A stretch of 64,000 nt of DNA. Source: Roseibium limicola (GTDB taxonomy: Bacteria > Pseudomonadota > Alphaproteobacteria > Rhizobiales > Stappiaceae). The DNA lies in NCBI RefSeq assembly GCF_017313085.1, contig NZ_JAFLNF010000008.1, positions 62,001-126,000 of the forward strand, given 5' to 3'. The position numbers were made by a program, and so were the translations under genes. Shown here one piece after another: positions 1-7,672 of the stretch; within the stretch, counting starts at the first letter, position 1, and the number at the start of each line of letters is the position of its first letter. The notes beneath the pieces were generated by a model. It did not search any database. It had not been told where the DNA came from and saw only the letters and a list, made by a program, of their open reading frames with translations.

Positions 1-366
1 CTGCTCAGCGACTTCCTGAGCCGTGCGCTCACGCTGCTGATCACGCTCTTCCAGCTGTTCGAACTTCTTCAGCTCTTCAATCGCTTCATTCAGCTCGTCC
101 CGGGCACGCTCCTGCTGATCATGCAGCTCGTGCGCCGAATTTTTCAGATTATCGCGTCGGGTCGCCGCAGCCTTGGCAAAGGTTGGGTAGGCAAAATGCC
201 CCACGTCGGTGATCCCGACACGTTCCTGTTCGCTTTTGATCTGATCGTCCAGCTCGTCGGCCATGCGGTTGAATTCCGCAATCATCGATTCAATCTGACC
301 GAGCTGGCGTCGTTTGTCATCGACCTGAAAACGCTTCAGGCGGATGAGACTCTCACGGGTTTTCAT
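1..366 (-). CDS. fliJ: FliJ, flagellar export chaperone (3' end cut by window edge)
   Basis: The visible 122 residues start MKTRESLIRLKRFQVDDKRR and continue as an almost uninterrupted charged alpha-helix rich in E, R, Q and K, which fits the coiled-coil FliJ family. FliJ is a cytoplasmic part of the flagellar type III export apparatus that works with the FliI ATPase and FlhA. The start is supported by an AAGGGGAG ribosome site about nine bases upstream. It follows fliI after 28 bases, the usual fliI-fliJ order. The C-terminus lies beyond position 1. The assignment rests on helical composition, size and gene order, because FliJ proteins share little sequence identity. Confidence 0.85.
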   Translation of the reverse strand, partial: MKTRESLIRLKRFQVDDKRRQLGQIESMIAEFNRMADELDDQIKSEQERVGITDVGHFAYPTFAKAAATRRDNLKNSAHELHDQQERARDELNEAIEELKKFEQLEERDQQRERTAQEVAEQ

Positions 367-394
367 AACTCAATACTCCCCTTGCAAAGTCACC

Positions 395-1720
395 TTAACC
401 CGGAGTCATTTCCAAAAGGTTGGCAAGTTGAGAATAACCGTTCTCAAGTGATGTGGAATCGTCCTTTCCCTGTGTCAAAAACGCTTCCAGCGGCTCGTGC
501 CTGTGGATCGCTTCATCAACAGTCGGATCAGAGCCCTTCCGATAGGCCCCAAGCCGGATCAGCTCTTCCATATCCGAGAACGTCGCCATCAGTTGCCGTG
601 CCTTTCTCAGCACCGGAAGCTGATCGTCAGGCACACAGCGCGGCATGGTGCGAGACACCGACTTGAGCACGTTGATAGCGGGATAGCGACCACGTTCTGC
701 GATTGCCCGCTCCATCACCACGTGGCCATCCAGGATTCCACGTACGGCATCGGCAACAGGCTCGTTGTGATTGTCACCTTCCACCAGCACGGTGAAAAGA
801 CCCGTGATCGTCCCCTTGCCAACTTTGCCTGGACCTGCGCGCTCCAGCAGACGCGGCAGCTCGGTGAAAACGGTCGGCGTATAGCCCTTGGAGGTCGGCG
901 GCTCACCGACGGACAGACCGATCTCCCGCTGCGCCATCGCAAATCGCGTGATCGAATCCATCATGCAGAGAACACTCTGCCCTTCATCGCGAAAATGTTC
1001 AGCAACCGTCATGGACAGATAGGCAGCCTGGCGCCGCATCAGCACACTCTCATCAGACGTTGCAACGACAACAACCGAGCGTGCCAGCCCTTCTTCACCC
1101 AAATCGTCTTCGATGAATTCCTGGACCTCGCGGCCACGTTCGCCAATCAGACCGATTACGGAGACATCGCAATCCGTATTGCGTGCCAGCATCGACATCA
1201 AAACGGACTTACCCACACCTGATCCAGCGAAGATCCCCATGCGCTGCCCCTGGCAGCAGGTCACGAAAGTGTTAAGCGCTCGCACGCCGAGATCGAGCGG
1301 ACCGCCCACGCGCGCCCGTTCAGAGGCCGCAGGAGGGTTACTTCTCAATTTGCGAGGCGTTCCGCCACCGGGAAGGTCTCCTTTACCATCGATGGGTTCC
1401 CCAAGGGCATTGATAACCCGCCCTAGCCAGCCATTTGCGGGATGAACGACGCTCTCACGAGCGGTGATCACTGCCTTGCAGCCCATACGTACACCCTCCA
1501 GCCCCGAAAACGGCATACACAGGCATTTTTCGTTACGGAAACCCACGACTTCAGCCGGAACCGGCAAGTTTCCTTCCCCGCTGTCGATCATCAATCTGGA
1601 GCCAACGCTCATCTCGTGGATCGGCCCGGCGATTTCAACAAGGAGCCCCTGCACGGCGACCACTCGGCCGTAAATTTCGGTCGCCATCAACGAATCAATT
1701 TCGGCAAAAAGCGACTTCAA
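395..1720 (-). CDS. fliI: FliI, flagellum-specific export ATPase
   Basis: This 441-aa protein is the hexameric ATPase that energises substrate unloading at the flagellar type III secretion gate. The Walker A motif [11 protein letters not shown] is at about residues 163-173 and Walker B falls near [17 protein letters not shown]; the [20 protein letters not shown] stretch is typical of FliI/YscN rather than F1-beta. The start used is TTG at 1720, with an AAAGGA site about seven bases upstream. An in-frame ATG at 1687 (MATEIYGRV) is the alternative. It is divergent from ctrA across 375 bases and is followed by fliJ. Confidence 0.95.
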   Translation of the reverse strand: MKSLFAEIDSLMATEIYGRVVAVQGLLVEIAGPIHEMSVGSRLMIDSGEGNLPVPAEVVGFRNEKCLCMPFSGLEGVRMGCKAVITARESVVHPANGWLGRVINALGEPIDGKGDLPGGGTPRKLRSNPPAASERARVGGPLDLGVRALNTFVTCCQGQRMGIFAGSGVGKSVLMSMLARNTDCDVSVIGLIGERGREVQEFIEDDLGEEGLARSVVVVATSDESVLMRRQAAYLSMTVAEHFRDEGQSVLCMMDSITRFAMAQREIGLSVGEPPTSKGYTPTVFTELPRLLERAGPGKVGKGTITGLFTVLVEGDNHNEPVADAVRGILDGHVVMERAIAERGRYPAINVLKSVSRTMPRCVPDDQLPVLRKARQLMATFSDMEELIRLGAYRKGSDPTVDEAIHRHEPLEAFLTQGKDDSTSLENGYSQLANLLEMTPG

Positions 1721-2095
1721 ATTAAATTCCTTTCGAAAGATCGGCCGTTTGGTAACCTATCGTTTACATCTCTGCTTAATCTTAATGAAGGGATCGTTGA
1801 CAGGCGAGAGCCATTTGAAGGTCGATAACGGCTTTTTGGAAACGAATCTGAAGGGAGTCACTTAGGGTGGCTTTTTAATGTACCACTTTAAGCTCGAAAC
1901 TAGGCAATATTTGCCTGCTTTTCAGAGACTTAGAGATTGTGCACAGATTCGTTAACTCAGAGCTTGCCGCTACGAATTAGATTTTGTTAACCATAACTCT
2001 CTTAGCTTTGAGTCGGGGTTAGACGCAGTCCTTCGTAGCAGGCACCGACAGAGCCGTTGCGACTTGCCCAGGAAAGGCAACACAAGGGGATTGGC
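1721..2095. promoter_or_regulatory. ctrA-fliI divergent intergenic region with GANTC cluster
   Basis: This gene-free stretch must hold the ctrA promoters and the fliI promoter. Four GANTC sites (the CcrM methylation target) lie at 1844-1848, 1855-1859, 1946-1950 and 2010-2014. A TTAACCAT half-site of the CtrA type is at 1987-1994, and a TTAA pair with a nine-base spacer is at 1875-1891. In Caulobacter the ctrA promoter is controlled by CcrM methylation and CtrA autoregulation, so the arrangement fits. Exact promoter elements cannot be fixed by eye. Confidence 0.55.
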
Positions 2096-2788
2096 ATGCG
2101 TGTATTGTTGATTGAAGATGACAGCGCTACAGCACAGAGCATTGAGCTGATGCTGAAGTCTGAAAACTTCAACGTCTACACGACAGATCTTGGCGAGGAA
2201 GGTATCGACCTCGGCAAGCTGTACGATTATGACATCATAATGCTGGACCTCAACTTACCGGACATGTCCGGTTATGAGGTTCTGCGCACACTTCGCGTTT
2301 CGAAGGTAAAGACTCCGATCTTGATCCTTTCCGGCAATGCCGGGATCGAGGACAAGGTTCGTGGTCTCGGCTTCGGTGCTGACGACTACATGACCAAACC
2401 GTTCCACAAGGACGAGTTGGTGGCGCGCATCCACGCTATCGTGCGCCGCTCCAAAGGCCATGCCCAGTCGATCATTGTCACTGGTGACCTCAAGGTGAAC
2501 CTTGATACCAAGACCGTTGAAGTGGGCGGACAGCGTGTGCATCTGACCGGCAAGGAGTACCAGATGCTGGAACTCCTCTCGCTGCGAAAGGGCACCACGC
2601 TGACCAAGGAAATGTTCCTCAACCACCTCTACGGCGGTATGGACGAACCGGAATTGAAGATCATCGATGTCTTCATCTGCAAACTTCGCAAGAAGCTCGC
2701 AGCAGCGACCTCCGGCAAGAATTACATCGAGACAGTCTGGGGTCGTGGCTATGTGCTGCGCGAACCGGAAGTCGAAGTCGCTGCCTAA
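2096..2788 (+). CDS. ctrA: CtrA, cell-cycle master response regulator
   Basis: OmpR-family response regulator of 230 aa: receiver domain at residues 1-120 (acidic pocket EDD, phospho-acceptor Asp in [13 protein letters not shown], switch Lys in [12 protein letters not shown]) and winged-helix DNA-binding domain at 125-225 ending [13 protein letters not shown]. This is the essential alphaproteobacterial regulator of division, motility and envelope genes, phosphorylated through CckA-ChpT. The start at 2096 (MRVLLIEDD) is the family start, with an AAGGGGA site seven bases upstream; an upstream in-frame ATG at 2057 would add 13 non-conserved residues. Its phosphodonor gene chpT lies 8 kb away. 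Confidence 0.98.
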   Translation: MRVLLIEDDSATAQSIELMLKSENFNVYTTDLGEEGIDLGKLYDYDIIMLDLNLPDMSGYEVLRTLRVSKVKTPILILSGNAGIEDKVRGLGFGADDYMTKPFHKDELVARIHAIVRRSKGHAQSIIVTGDLKVNLDTKTVEVGGQRVHLTGKEYQMLELLSLRKGTTLTKEMFLNHLYGGMDEPELKIIDVFICKLRKKLAAATSGKNYIETVWGRGYVLREPEVEVAA

Positions 2789-2812
2789 CGGCAGCGCCTG
2801 AGCGAATTAAAG

Positions 2813-2839
2813 GACCCCTGCTTCGGCGGGGGTTTTTTT
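2813..2839 (+). terminator. Terminator after ctrA
   Basis: The stem CCCCTGC-TTCG-GCGGGG is followed by a run of seven T, 25 bases after the ctrA stop codon. Confidence 0.85.
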
Positions 2840-2869
2840 ATGCCTCCAGAAAGCAACGAGAGGATCGAC

Positions 2870-3295
2870 ATGAAGGAAAGCTGGCAACTTTGGGCCATTC
2901 TGGCTGCAGTCTTCGCCGCCCTGACAGCCGTACTGGGCAAAGTCGGCGTCACCGATATCGGCTCCAACCTCGCAACTTTCATCCGGACCGTCGTGATCCT
3001 GCTGCTCACCGGGATGATCGCTTTCGCCGCAGGTGAATTGCGCGACACCCAGCAGATCACCCAACGCAGTGCCATCTTCCTGATTCTCTCCGGCCTTGCC
3101 ACCGGCGCATCGTGGCTTTGCTATTACCGCGCACTGAAAATCGGGACGGCCTCGCAGGTCGCACCTATCGACAAGATGAGCGTCGTCTTTGTGGCCGTCC
3201 TTGCGTCGCTTTTTCTAGGCGAGACACTCAGCCCACGCGCCTGGGCAGGCGTCGCGATGATCACCGGCGGCGCGCTGCTGGTATCCTGGGGCTAA
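2870..3295 (+). CDS. EamA-domain small membrane transporter
   Basis: A 141-aa protein with about five hydrophobic helices that matches a single EamA/DMT repeat: it starts with KESWQLWAILAAVFAALTAV and ends with SPRAWAGVAMITGGALLVSW. Proteins with only one repeat probably dimerise to form a carrier; the substrate is unknown. The start at 2870 is chosen because a GAGAGG ribosome site lies eight bases upstream. An in-frame ATG at 2840 directly abuts the T-run of the ctrA terminator and lacks such a site. It is a single gene between two terminators. Confidence 0.8.
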   Translation: MKESWQLWAILAAVFAALTAVLGKVGVTDIGSNLATFIRTVVILLLTGMIAFAAGELRDTQQITQRSAIFLILSGLATGASWLCYYRALKIGTASQVAPIDKMSVVFVAVLASLFLGETLSPRAWAGVAMITGGALLVSWG

Positions 3296-3310
3296 GCCCA
3301 CTGACGACAA

Positions 3311-3341
3311 AAGGCCGGAGCCATTTAAGCCCCGGCCTTTC
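3311..3341. terminator. Bidirectional terminator between convergent genes
   Basis: Stem AAGGCCGG / CCGGCCTT with an A-run on the left and a T-run on the right. It lies between the convergent ends of the EamA gene (3295) and the metallo-hydrolase gene (3361). Confidence 0.8.
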
Positions 3342-3360
3342 GAAACGATCTCAATGCCCG

Positions 3361-4338
3361 TTACAGATCCAGCTGATAGGTCTCCGGCACATAGCGGAAA
3401 CCAGTCTCCCGCTTCTCTACGAAGCCTACGGCCGGAAACGGCATGTGATAGCCGATAAACGGGATCTTCTCGGCAGCCAGCATCCCGAACACCTTCTTGC
3501 GTGTCGCAGCAGCCGCAGCCTTGTCCATGTCGAAGCGCACTTCCCACTCGGGATAGCCGAGCGACCAGACGAAGTGATTGGCCGTATCGGCCGCCAGCAA
3601 CAGCTGCGCGCCATCGCTCTCCAGCATGAAGGTCAGATGGCCCGGCGTGTGACCAAAGGCACTCATCGCGGTAATGCCGGAGACAACAGAGCCACCATCC
3701 TCAACAAAGGTCGTCTTGTCGGCCAGTGGCTTCACTTTCTCGGAAAAGATCTTGGCCGCGCCATTCGTGGCTGGGTCCATCCCCGACCATGCATCGTATT
3801 CCTTTGAGCCTGCCACATACCGCGCATTCGCAAATGTCGGCGCGTCGCCGGTCATCACACCGTTGATGTGGTCCGGATGCATGTGGGTCAGAACCACCAC
3901 ATCGATGTCGTCAGCGGAATACCCCGCAGACTCCAGCGCCAACACCAGATTGCCACGATCCGGCTGTGCTCCGGCGCCATTGCCCGTGTCGAACAGGATC
4001 AGCTCAGAACCCGTATTGACGACCGTCGGCGTGAAGAAGTTCTTGAACCTGTCGACCGGAAGGAAATTCCCGAGGGTCACTTCCTTGAACTCGTCCTCTG
4101 GCACATTCATGGCAAAGGTTTTCTGCGGCTCTTCAAACACGCCTGCGCCATCGAGCAGCGTGGTGATTTCAAACTTGCCCAGCTGATAGCGGGAGAACGG
4201 TATCATTGCCTTGGAACTCTCCTGATTGGCTGCAAACGCTGGTCGAACCCCAGAGGCGGCCGCGGTCAGCCCGCCAATGGTCAAGGCACCAGCCCCAAGG
4301 GCAGCACGCCGGGAAAGCTCTGTCTTCAATCCACTCAT
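3361..4338 (-). CDS. Exported MBL-fold metallo-hydrolase
   Basis: A 325-aa metallo-beta-lactamase-fold enzyme with the metal motif THMHPDH near residue 153, a later metal-binding His in FGHTPGH, and an Asp in LLAADTANH. The N-terminus SRRAALGAGALTIGG is a twin-arginine signal, so the enzyme is probably exported folded, with metal loaded in the cytoplasm. The overall layout resembles lactonase/glyoxalase-II-like hydrolases, but the substrate cannot be read from sequence. The start at 4338 (MSGLKTELSRR) is preferred because GAAAGGG lies about nine bases upstream. A GTG at 4356 would add six residues. It is monocistronic, facing the EamA gene. Confidence 0.85.
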   Translation of the reverse strand: MSGLKTELSRRAALGAGALTIGGLTAAASGVRPAFAANQESSKAMIPFSRYQLGKFEITTLLDGAGVFEEPQKTFAMNVPEDEFKEVTLGNFLPVDRFKNFFTPTVVNTGSELILFDTGNGAGAQPDRGNLVLALESAGYSADDIDVVVLTHMHPDHINGVMTGDAPTFANARYVAGSKEYDAWSGMDPATNGAAKIFSEKVKPLADKTTFVEDGGSVVSGITAMSAFGHTPGHLTFMLESDGAQLLLAADTANHFVWSLGYPEWEVRFDMDKAAAAATRKKVFGMLAAEKIPFIGYHMPFPAVGFVEKRETGFRYVPETYQLDL

Positions 4339-4602
4339 CGCAAAAATCCCTTTCACATGTAGTTCGGTTAATCCGGCTTGCCCCTTCTGGAGCTCAAGCC
4401 AACAGGTCCGTCAAACCGCAACCCCAGCAAAAAAGCTGAGGCTGGAATGACAGAATACGGTATCCAAATAGTTATATGGGGCAGACTTGGAGACGGGAAA
4501 GCCTCTTGCAGGATGACAACGCCCTTCCCTCTTCACATCATCGCGACGTAAGCGAAAATCGGATGTCTGCTACTGAGGCCCCTCGAGGCTGAGGTCAAAC
4601 AA
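4339..4602. other. Intergenic region upstream of the MBL gene
   Basis: I see no coding potential here. It should contain the minus-strand promoter of the MBL-fold hydrolase gene, but no convincing -35/-10 pair stands out. The cheR terminator borders it on the right. Confidence 0.4.
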
Positions 4603-4632
4603 ACAAAAAGCCGACACAAGGCCGGCTTTTTT
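4603..4632 (-). terminator. Terminator of the chemotaxis operon
   Basis: Stem AAAAGCCG / CGGCTTTT, 30 bases beyond the cheR stop. On the minus strand it is followed by a T-run. Confidence 0.8.
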
Positions 4633-4661
4633 AAGAATCAGGATCTTTGAACGCGGCGCGA

Positions 4662-5537
4662 CTAGCGGCCGGTTCCCGAGCTCGCAAACAGCGGACGGGC
4701 AGAGGTCTTCCCGAGACTCGACGCAGCAGACTTGCGCTGGAACAGCCCACGCTTGCCAGCGACAGGCTGGAACGCATCGGTCAGGCCAACCACGGTCTCC
4801 GCTGCTCCCAGAACCAGGTAACCATCCTCCGGCAGCATCTTCGCCAACCGGTTGAGGATTTCCACCTTCGTCGGCTGATCAAAGTAGATCAGCACATTGC
4901 GGCAGAACAGGATGTCGAACTCGCCCAGATGGTTGAAATTCTCCAGCAAGTTGAGTTTGCGCCACTCCACCATGGCCCGAAGGCTCGGTGAGATCTGCCA
5001 CATGTCACCCTTCTGCTCAAAGTACTTGAGCAGCATCTGAATCGGCAAACCGCGCTGAACCTCGAACTGGCTGTACAGTCCGGCTTTCGCCTTCTCCAGA
5101 ACTTCCTGGGAAAGATCGGTCCCGACGATGCGGGTGCGCCAGCCGCCCATCTTGGCAGCCGCTTCCTTCAGGCAGATAGCAAGGGAATATGGCTCCTGCC
5201 CTGTAGAGGCCGCCGCACACCAGATTTTCAGGTTGCGCTGCGAGGAGCGCGACTGAAGCAGAGCGGGAAGCATCGTCTCATTGAAATGATCAAATGGCGT
5301 TTTATCCCGGAAGAAAAACGACTCATTCGTTGTCATCGCCTCGACAACATCAATTTCCAACTGACGCTGTCCACCGCGTTGAACAAGCTGGATCAAGGCA
5401 CTGAGTGTTTCCAGCTTCGAAGTGCGTGCGATTGGCAGCAGTCGGCTCTCGACCAGATACTGTTTGTCATTCGACAAAACCAGACCGGAGCGGTCTTTCA
5501 GAAACTTCTTGAGGAACTCAAACTCACTAGGGCTCAT
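4662..5537 (-). CDS. cheR: CheR, chemoreceptor methyltransferase
   Basis: This 291-aa protein transfers methyl groups from S-adenosylmethionine to receptor glutamates during adaptation. The N-terminal helical CheR_N domain (residues 1-75) precedes the methyltransferase fold. The SAM-binding signature IWCAAASTGQEPYS is at about residues 125-138, and FDILFCRNVLIYF is the conserved post-I segment. The C-terminal 25 residues are a Ser-rich tail. The ATG overlaps the cheB stop by four bases (ATGA), indicating translational coupling. It is the last gene of the che operon before a terminator. Confidence 0.97.
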   Translation of the reverse strand: MSPSEFEFLKKFLKDRSGLVLSNDKQYLVESRLLPIARTSKLETLSALIQLVQRGGQRQLEIDVVEAMTTNESFFFRDKTPFDHFNETMLPALLQSRSSQRNLKIWCAAASTGQEPYSLAICLKEAAAKMGGWRTRIVGTDLSQEVLEKAKAGLYSQFEVQRGLPIQMLLKYFEQKGDMWQISPSLRAMVEWRKLNLLENFNHLGEFDILFCRNVLIYFDQPTKVEILNRLAKMLPEDGYLVLGAAETVVGLTDAFQPVAGKRGLFQRKSAASSLGKTSARPLFASSGTGR

Positions 5538-6745
5538 CTCAGGTTCCCCTTGAGTATCCGTATAATTTTCGAACCAATTTCATCCAAAGGCAACACGTCG
5601 CTGCACATCCCGGTATTAGCTGCAGCGCCCGGCATTCCCCAGACGACGCTCGAGGCTTCGTCCTGAGTAATAATGCTTCCGCCGCCTGCAGCGATGGTTT
5701 TCACGCCGGCCGCACCATCGTGGCCCATCCCCGTCAGGATCAGGCCGAGTGTGGCGGAACCGAATGCCTTCGCCACGCTGTCAAACAGCGGATCAACGGC
5801 AGGTTTGCAGAAATTGACCGGTGCGCCATCCGTCAGCCGGATTTTGACGGCACCGCCGTCCTTCTCCAGAATCATGTGCTTGCCGCCCGGCGCCACGTAA
5901 ATCTCGCCAGGACGCAACACCTCACCGTCTACGCCTTCTTTCGAAGGACGCAGCGCCGCCTTGCCGACGTGCTCGGCCAGAATGGAAGTGAAGGTTGGCG
6001 GCATATGCTGCGTAATCACGACAGGGATGTCATGAACGGCAGAGCCGATCTCGCGCATGACCTTTTGCAGAGCCTGTGGACCACCGGTGGACGAACCGAT
6101 CGCCAGAATGCGCGGCCGTGCGCTGGAGTAGGGCCGAAGCGTGAAGGACTTCGCCTGAGCCGGCACAGGCGCGGCTGACGACGTCCCACGAAGCGTTTCA
6201 CGAGCCGCTGAGAGCCTTCCGACCGGCGCCTGGGAATTCACCCGTCCGGCAGAGGTTTCCGCGCGCATGGAGCGCACAGGAGCACGCATGCGCCGGGTGC
6301 GCGCACCCAGAGCCTTGACCTTCTCGATCAGTTCACGCCGAAAGTCGACCGATGTGGTGACCTCTGAATTGGATTCAGGCTTTGGCACATAGTCTGCCGC
6401 ACCCAACGACAGGGCTTTCAAGCTGATTTCAGCGTTCCGGCGTGTCAACGTGGAGGCCATGATGACCACCAGATCCCGCTTTTTCGCCAGCATCAGCGGC
6501 AGCGCTGTCATTCCATCCATTTCGGGCATCTCGATATCGAGAACCACGACGTCTGGATTGCTGCGTTCGATATCGTCGACCGCGAGCTTGCCATTTCTTT
6601 GAGAGCTGACAACCTTCAGTCCCTCATCCGCATCCAGCCAACGGCTGAGCAGTCCACGGATGACGACTGCATCGTCAACAACCATAACCTTGATGGGGTC
6701 AGTACCGGGGGAAGACCCCGGGTAGTTCGTTTGTGCAACAGCCAT
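5534..6745 (-). CDS. cheB: CheB, receptor methylesterase/deamidase response regulator
   Basis: A 403-aa protein with a receiver domain at about residues 18-140 (phospho-Asp in VVVLDIEMPEMDG) and a Ser-rich linker. The methylesterase domain from about residue 210 shows the catalytic Ser in IGSSTGGPQAL, His in VITQHMPP and Asp in ILTGMGHDGAAG. It removes methyl groups from chemoreceptors when phosphorylated by CheA. The start at 6745 (MAVAQTN) is chosen because it leaves the cheY stop free; an ATG at 6799 would overlap cheY by 14 bases. It overlaps cheR by four bases. No cheD or receptor gene lies in this cluster. Confidence 0.96.
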   Translation of the reverse strand: MAVAQTNYPGSSPGTDPIKVMVVDDAVVIRGLLSRWLDADEGLKVVSSQRNGKLAVDDIERSNPDVVVLDIEMPEMDGMTALPLMLAKKRDLVVIMASTLTRRNAEISLKALSLGAADYVPKPESNSEVTTSVDFRRELIEKVKALGARTRRMRAPVRSMRAETSAGRVNSQAPVGRLSAARETLRGTSSAAPVPAQAKSFTLRPYSSARPRILAIGSSTGGPQALQKVMREIGSAVHDIPVVITQHMPPTFTSILAEHVGKAALRPSKEGVDGEVLRPGEIYVAPGGKHMILEKDGGAVKIRLTDGAPVNFCKPAVDPLFDSVAKAFGSATLGLILTGMGHDGAAGVKTIAAGGGSIITQDEASSVVWGMPGAAANTGMCSDVLPLDEIGSKIIRILKGNLR

Positions 6746-6785
6746 CAGCCAGATCCATATCTTTTTATTACAGTGGCCAAAGCGA

Positions 6786-7151
6786 TTAGATAAGACCAAC
6801 TTCCTGGAACTTGGCTTCCACGATTTCCCGGTCGAATGGTTTCATGATGTATTCGTTTGCACCTGCGCGGATGGCGCGGGCAATGTGGGCAACATCATTT
6901 TCGGTGGTGCAGAACACGACGATCGGACGATCGCCACCATCTTCATTGCGAAGGCTGGTCAGAAACTCCAGCCCGTCCATCACCGGCATGTTCCAGTCCA
7001 GCAGAATCGCGTCCGGCATTGTTTTGCGACAATGCTCCAACGCCTGCTGTCCGTCCTCTGCTTCGGCAATCTCGAAGTTCATATCTTCAAGAATACGCCG
7101 AGCGACTTTCCGGATGACGCTCGAGTCGTCCACCACAAGGCACTGTTTCAT
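6786..7151 (-). CDS. cheY: CheY-type response regulator
   Basis: A single receiver domain of 121 aa: DD pair in LVVDDSS, phospho-acceptor in ILLDWNMPVMDGLEF, Thr/Ser switch in VVFCTTEND and Lys in YIMKPFD. In this operon it is the expected output regulator that carries phosphate from CheA to the flagellar switch, or a phosphate sink. The start at 7151 (MKQCLVV) has AGGGGAGA eight bases upstream; an ATG two codons earlier is too close to that site. It sits 38 bases after cheW and 40 before cheB. Confidence 0.95.
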   Translation of the reverse strand: MKQCLVVDDSSVIRKVARRILEDMNFEIAEAEDGQQALEHCRKTMPDAILLDWNMPVMDGLEFLTSLRNEDGGDRPIVVFCTTENDVAHIARAIRAGANEYIMKPFDREIVEAKFQEVGLI

Positions 7152-7189
7152 GATCATTTCTCCCCTTAGAGCACGGGCCGATCGCTGCG

Positions 7190-7672
7190 TTAGGCAGCGA
7201 CCATCGGTTCGGTGAACATTGCACCCAGCAACCGCGCCACATCCAAAATCACCATCAATTTCCCATCCAGCCGATGAACACCGCCGGAAATTTCAGCCCA
7301 GCGCTTGTCCAGGTTGGATGGGTTCGGCTCAGCAGAGCTGGCCGGAAGGTTCAGGACTTCGCCGACACTGTCGATCATCAGCCCATAGGATTCGTGCTTG
7401 TATTCAATCCCGACGGCCATCATGTGACCTTCCTTCAAAGGAGGAAGATGCAGACGACGGCGCATGTTGATTGCCGTGACGATGCGCCCGCGGAGGTTCA
7501 GAACTCCCGCGACCTCGGGTGCCGAAAGAGGTACCCGAGTAACACTTTCCGGCACGAAAACGTCGTGAACCTGGGAAATCGGCAAACCGAAGAGCTGTCC
7601 ACCAATCAAAACGGTGACGTATTGGATCGAGTCACTGCTTGTGTTGGTTACGGACATATCCAGAGCGGTCAT
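7190..7672 (-). CDS. cheW: CheW, chemotaxis coupling protein
   Basis: A 160-aa SH3-like adaptor that links chemoreceptors to CheA. Signatures seen are QYVTVLIGGQLFGLPISQV at the start, the GVLNLRGRIVTAINMR core near residue 60, and a distal LMIDSVGEVLNL. Its ATG overlaps the cheA stop by four bases (ATGA), so it should be translationally coupled to cheA. Length and motifs are standard for the family. Confidence 0.96.
   Translation of the reverse strand: MTALDMSVTNTSSDSIQYVTVLIGGQLFGLPISQVHDVFVPESVTRVPLSAPEVAGVLNLRGRIVTAINMRRRLHLPPLKEGHMMAVGIEYKHESYGLMIDSVGEVLNLPASSAEPNPSNLDKRWAEISGGVHRLDGKLMVILDVARLLGAMFTEPMVAA

Noticed and set aside
1875-1891. CtrA full box upstream of ctrA
   Set aside because: The TTAA pair has a nine-base spacer, not seven. 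Only the TTAACCAT half-site at 1987-1994 is retained as weak evidence.
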